Source of the DNA: Pseudomonadota bacterium
Lineage (GTDB): Bacteria > Pseudomonadota > Alphaproteobacteria > Sphingomonadales > Sphingomonadaceae
Direction: 5' to 3'
DNA length: 64,000 bases
NCBI GenBank assembly: GCA_020160755.1
Contig: JAIUPN010000015.1
Coordinates: forward strand, 32,051-96,050
Positions 62,011 to 64,000 of this stretch are shown piece after piece; the first letter of the stretch is position 1; each line of letters begins with the position of its first letter. A program made the position numbers and the translations under genes. The notes beneath the pieces were generated by a model, which saw only the letters and a program-made list of their open reading frames with translations, was not told the origin of the DNA and ran no database searches.

Positions 62011-63393
62011 ATGAATTTCGCTTCCGGCGCAACCCTGCGAACTGCCCGCGAGAAGATGGGACTCTCGCAAGCCAAGCTCGCAGAGTTGACCGGAATCCCG
62101 CAGCATATGCTCTCGGCATATGAATTGCAGAAGGCCGTTCCCGATAGGGCGCTAGCAGCACGCGTCACTGAAATCCTCGCCGATGTTGGCAAAGTGGAAG
62201 AACTCGCGCGGCGCAAAAAGCGTTATCGGGTTCATAGCTACGAACCGATTGCCCATGATCCCGTCAGGATAGCCCGACACAGCAGGACGGTTGGCAACAT
62301 CGAGTATGTCGAGCTTTTGAACCGCCTTGGCACATGCGCTTCGCCTAAAACGCGCACCGCTTTGAGCCTGTTCGCCGGCTGCGGGGGGCTGAGCCTCGGG
62401 TTCGATTGGGCAGGCTATGCGATCAAGGGCTTCCTGGAACTGGACGAAGGGCTACGGTCAATCTACCGCGCCAATTTCGTCAGTTCGGTCGAGCTTGGCG
62501 GTGACATTTCCTTGCTGGACGAAGAAAAAATCGAGCATGCCGCCAAAGATTTGGGGTCGATCGACCTGATTATTGGCGGCCCCCCGTGTCAGGGTTTCAG
62601 CCTGTCCGGCAAACGTGCGGTCAATGACCCGCGCAATACACTTTTTCGGGACTATTTGAGATTTGTCGACGTCTGTCGTCCCCGGGTCGCTGTCTTGGAA
62701 AATGTGAGACTGCTCTCTTCAATGAAGTCGCCCAACGGCGGCTATGTGCGCGACGAGATACAGCGCGAGTTTGCGGCGAGGGGCTACCGCGTCGAACGGT
62801 TCGCGGTAAACGCAAAAAACTTTGGTGTCCCGCAGCATCGCGAACGGCTGTTCTTCATTGCCATCCGCAGCGATCTGAACCGCGACCCATCTTTTCCCTC
62901 TCCAACGCATGGGGCCGTGGCCGACGACCTCTTTCGTAACATCAGTCCACCGCGAACATTCGCCGACGCCTGTTCCGACCTGCCGTATCTGGAATCGGGC
63001 GAGCAATCGAACGATCCGCTGCATGCCGCGGTCACTCATCCGAAGCACAATATCGAGTGGCTATGGGATGTTGAGGAAGGGTACAGCGCCCATGAAAACC
63101 TTGACCCGGCCAAACGGCCGCCGTCCGGTTACAACACAACCTATAAGCGCCAGGTCTGGCTGGAACCCGGCGCGACGGTGCAAACCACCTTCGGCATGAT
63201 TTCGGGATGCCGCAATGTTCACCCCATCGCGACCCGGGCTTTGACGGTGCGCGAAGCCGCCCGACTGCAATCCTTTCCCGACGATTTCTTTTTCGGTGAG
63301 GCGCTCGGTACGATGCGAACCGGGATCGGCAATGCGGTGCCGCCGCTATTGGCTTATCAACTTGCCGCCCACCTCGCCTCAGAGTTTCTCTAG
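62011..63393 (+). CDS. Cytosine-5 DNA methyltransferase with N-terminal helix-turn-helix
   Basis: 460 residues from the ATG at 62011; a TTG at 61993 is possible but would leave the promoter inside the gene. Residues about 5-60 form a Cro/C1-type HTH (LRTAREKMGLSQAKLAELTGIPQHMLSAYE region). The methyltransferase follows: motif I SLFAGCGGLSLGF from about 118, motif IV GGPPCQGFS with catalytic Cys193, motif VI LENVR, motif VIII GVPQHRERLF, motif IX near ALTVREAARLQSFPDDF and motif X GNAVPP. Such HTH-fused m5C enzymes (for example the SsoII and ScrFI groups) both methylate and repress their own gene. Composition is less GC-rich than the preceding genes. Recognition sequence is not deducible. Confidence 0.93.
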   Translation: MNFASGATLRTAREKMGLSQAKLAELTGIPQHMLSAYELQKAVPDRALAARVTEILADVGKVEELARRKKRYRVHSYEPIAHDPVRIARHSRTVGNIEYVELLNRLGTCASPKTRTALSLFAGCGGLSLGFDWAGYAIKGFLELDEGLRSIYRANFVSSVELGGDISLLDEEKIEHAAKDLGSIDLIIGGPPCQGFSLSGKRAVNDPRNTLFRDYLRFVDVCRPRVAVLENVRLLSSMKSPNGGYVRDEIQREFAARGYRVERFAVNAKNFGVPQHRERLFFIAIRSDLNRDPSFPSPTHGAVADDLFRNISPPRTFADACSDLPYLESGEQSNDPLHAAVTHPKHNIEWLWDVEEGYSAHENLDPAKRPPSGYNTTYKRQVWLEPGATVQTTFGMISGCRNVHPIATRALTVREAARLQSFPDDFFFGEALGTMRTGIGNAVPPLLAYQLAAHLASEFL

Positions 63394-63923
63394 TCGATAG
63401 AAATACCCAGCCTCCAGATTGAACTGAAGCTGCTCGGGATGTTGCTTCTGCCCACCACGCTGCATTTGGACGATACCGAACCGGGGCGCGAGGTGGGTAA
63501 TGCCGGCGGGATCGCGATAGGCGCCCTTGCGAACCGAATAGGGCTTCGTAGCAAAACCCTGGTAAGCGCGCGATAGGCCGACAAGCTCCTCTACCGCGTA
63601 AATCGCCACTTCGGTTTGATCCCGGGCTGCCGCTCTTTTCGTCTTGTGGACGACAAAATCTGGCACAAAGGGATCGTCGATATAGGCCTTCTGAAGGAGC
63701 AACCGCGTCGTTTCATTCTGGCGATCGTGCAGGATCGTTTCCCATTCGGATCGAAACTGCCCCGGCAGCTCCTCCCAAAAATATCGGCGCGGATCGACTT
63801 GCCTGCCGGCGATCGCTGCGGGATTGTCGAGAGGCCGAAAGCCGACATCCCCGCAAAACTGCCGCAATGCCTCGACCGCGCCGTCGCTCACGCAAATGCC
63901 ATTCTCTCTTAACAGCTTCGAAA
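63379..63923 (-). pseudogene. Probable partner restriction endonuclease, N-terminally disrupted
   Basis: A minus-strand frame convergent with the methyltransferase, overlapping it by 15 bp at the stops. The longest start is GTG at 63891 (170 residues: VSDGAVEALRQFCGDVGF...), but the coding frame reads on upstream as ISKLLRENGIC until about 63923, where sequence resembling an IS end begins and a stop follows at 63937. It contains DPFVPDFVVHKTKR and a well-formed C-terminal GIVQMQRGGQKQHPEQLQFNLEAGYFYRL. No canonical PD-(D/E)xK site is certain. By position it should be the cognate nuclease; family not identified. It may be truncated or still translated from GTG. Confidence 0.6.
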
Positions 63924-64000
63924 TGTCAAACGGCGTTCAAAAGGGACCCCCGATCGGCGTCGAAGAGGGACCCCCTTTTCGGATAATATGATGCTGGTTT
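63924..64000 (+). mobile_element. Left end of an IS21-like insertion sequence (cut by window edge)
   Basis: Begins with TGTCAAAC, compatible with the 5'-TG terminus of IS21 elements. It has two 20-bp direct repeats 24 bp apart: GGCGTTCAAAAGGGACCCCC (63932-63951) and GGCGTCGAAGAGGGACCCCC (63956-63975), 17 of 20 identical. IS21-family ends carry such multiple terminal repeats. An ATG at 63988 could be the start of the transposase gene. Identification is by structure, without a database match. Confidence 0.55.

Overview
This 64 kb window is a stretch of a high-GC alphaproteobacterial chromosome, most likely from the Sphingomonadales and plausibly Sphingopyxis or a close relative. That assignment is an inference from gene content and style: a TonB-dependent receptor with the long sphingomonad-type barrel, an UrcA-family protein, paired DUF4402 proteins, many short exported hypotheticals, strong GC3 bias, and frequent ATGA stop/start overlaps. 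Coding density is very high. No gap between genes exceeds 300 bp, no tRNA or rRNA gene was recognised, and no CRISPR array is visible.

Layout. 1-5 kb: a cut-off M19 dipeptidase, an acyl-CoA dehydrogenase / M20 amidohydrolase / GlsB-like operon, and nadB. 5-14 kb: two endonuclease/exonuclease/phosphatase proteins, an ABC ATPase, two DUF4402 secreted proteins around a CHCC zinc-finger gene, tldD, and small exported or uncharacterised proteins. 14-16 kb: glnK-amtB behind an excellent sigma-54 promoter. 16-18.5 kb: a TonB-dependent receptor. 18.6-26.7 kb: a VOC/exported-protein operon divergent from an unusual tandem winged-helix regulator, a GMC oxidoreductase, two sterol-desaturase-type hydroxylases, a membrane AraC regulator and an UrcA protein. 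26.8-34.4 kb: recQ, a CPA2/KefB-type antiporter, an MHYT-GGDEF-EAL protein and an Atm1-type ABC exporter. 34.4-40 kb: rnd-lptC-lptA, a Gly/Arg-rich double cold-shock protein, dps, a degenerate UPF0016 protein and a diguanylate cyclase.

40-50 kb is housekeeping: purE-purK-folA-(M19)-ribF, then a glycerophosphodiesterase gene between palindromic repeats, then ileS-lspA-DUF3035. 50-60 kb: dxs and its small partner, a MipA/OmpV protein, a LysR-divergent four-gene operon (PPOX, GST, tautomerase, YdcZ-type transporter), a YafY-GFA pair and an AraC regulator. A TPP riboswitch and thiC close the core-like part.

The last 2 kb is accessory in character. It holds a cytosine-5 DNA methyltransferase with an N-terminal Cro/C1-type helix-turn-helix. 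Its promoter is placed so that the mRNA would be leaderless. A convergent uncharacterised gene, probably the partner nuclease, has an upstream end that runs into what looks like the left end of an IS21-like insertion sequence at the window edge.

Functional threads: nitrogen sensing and uptake (sigma-54, glnK, amtB); cofactor synthesis (nadB, ribF, folA, thiC, dxs); envelope building (lptA/lptC, lspA, MipA, TonB receptor); c-di-GMP turnover (MHYT-GGDEF-EAL and a GGDEF protein); and small-molecule detoxification operons with adjacent dedicated regulators.
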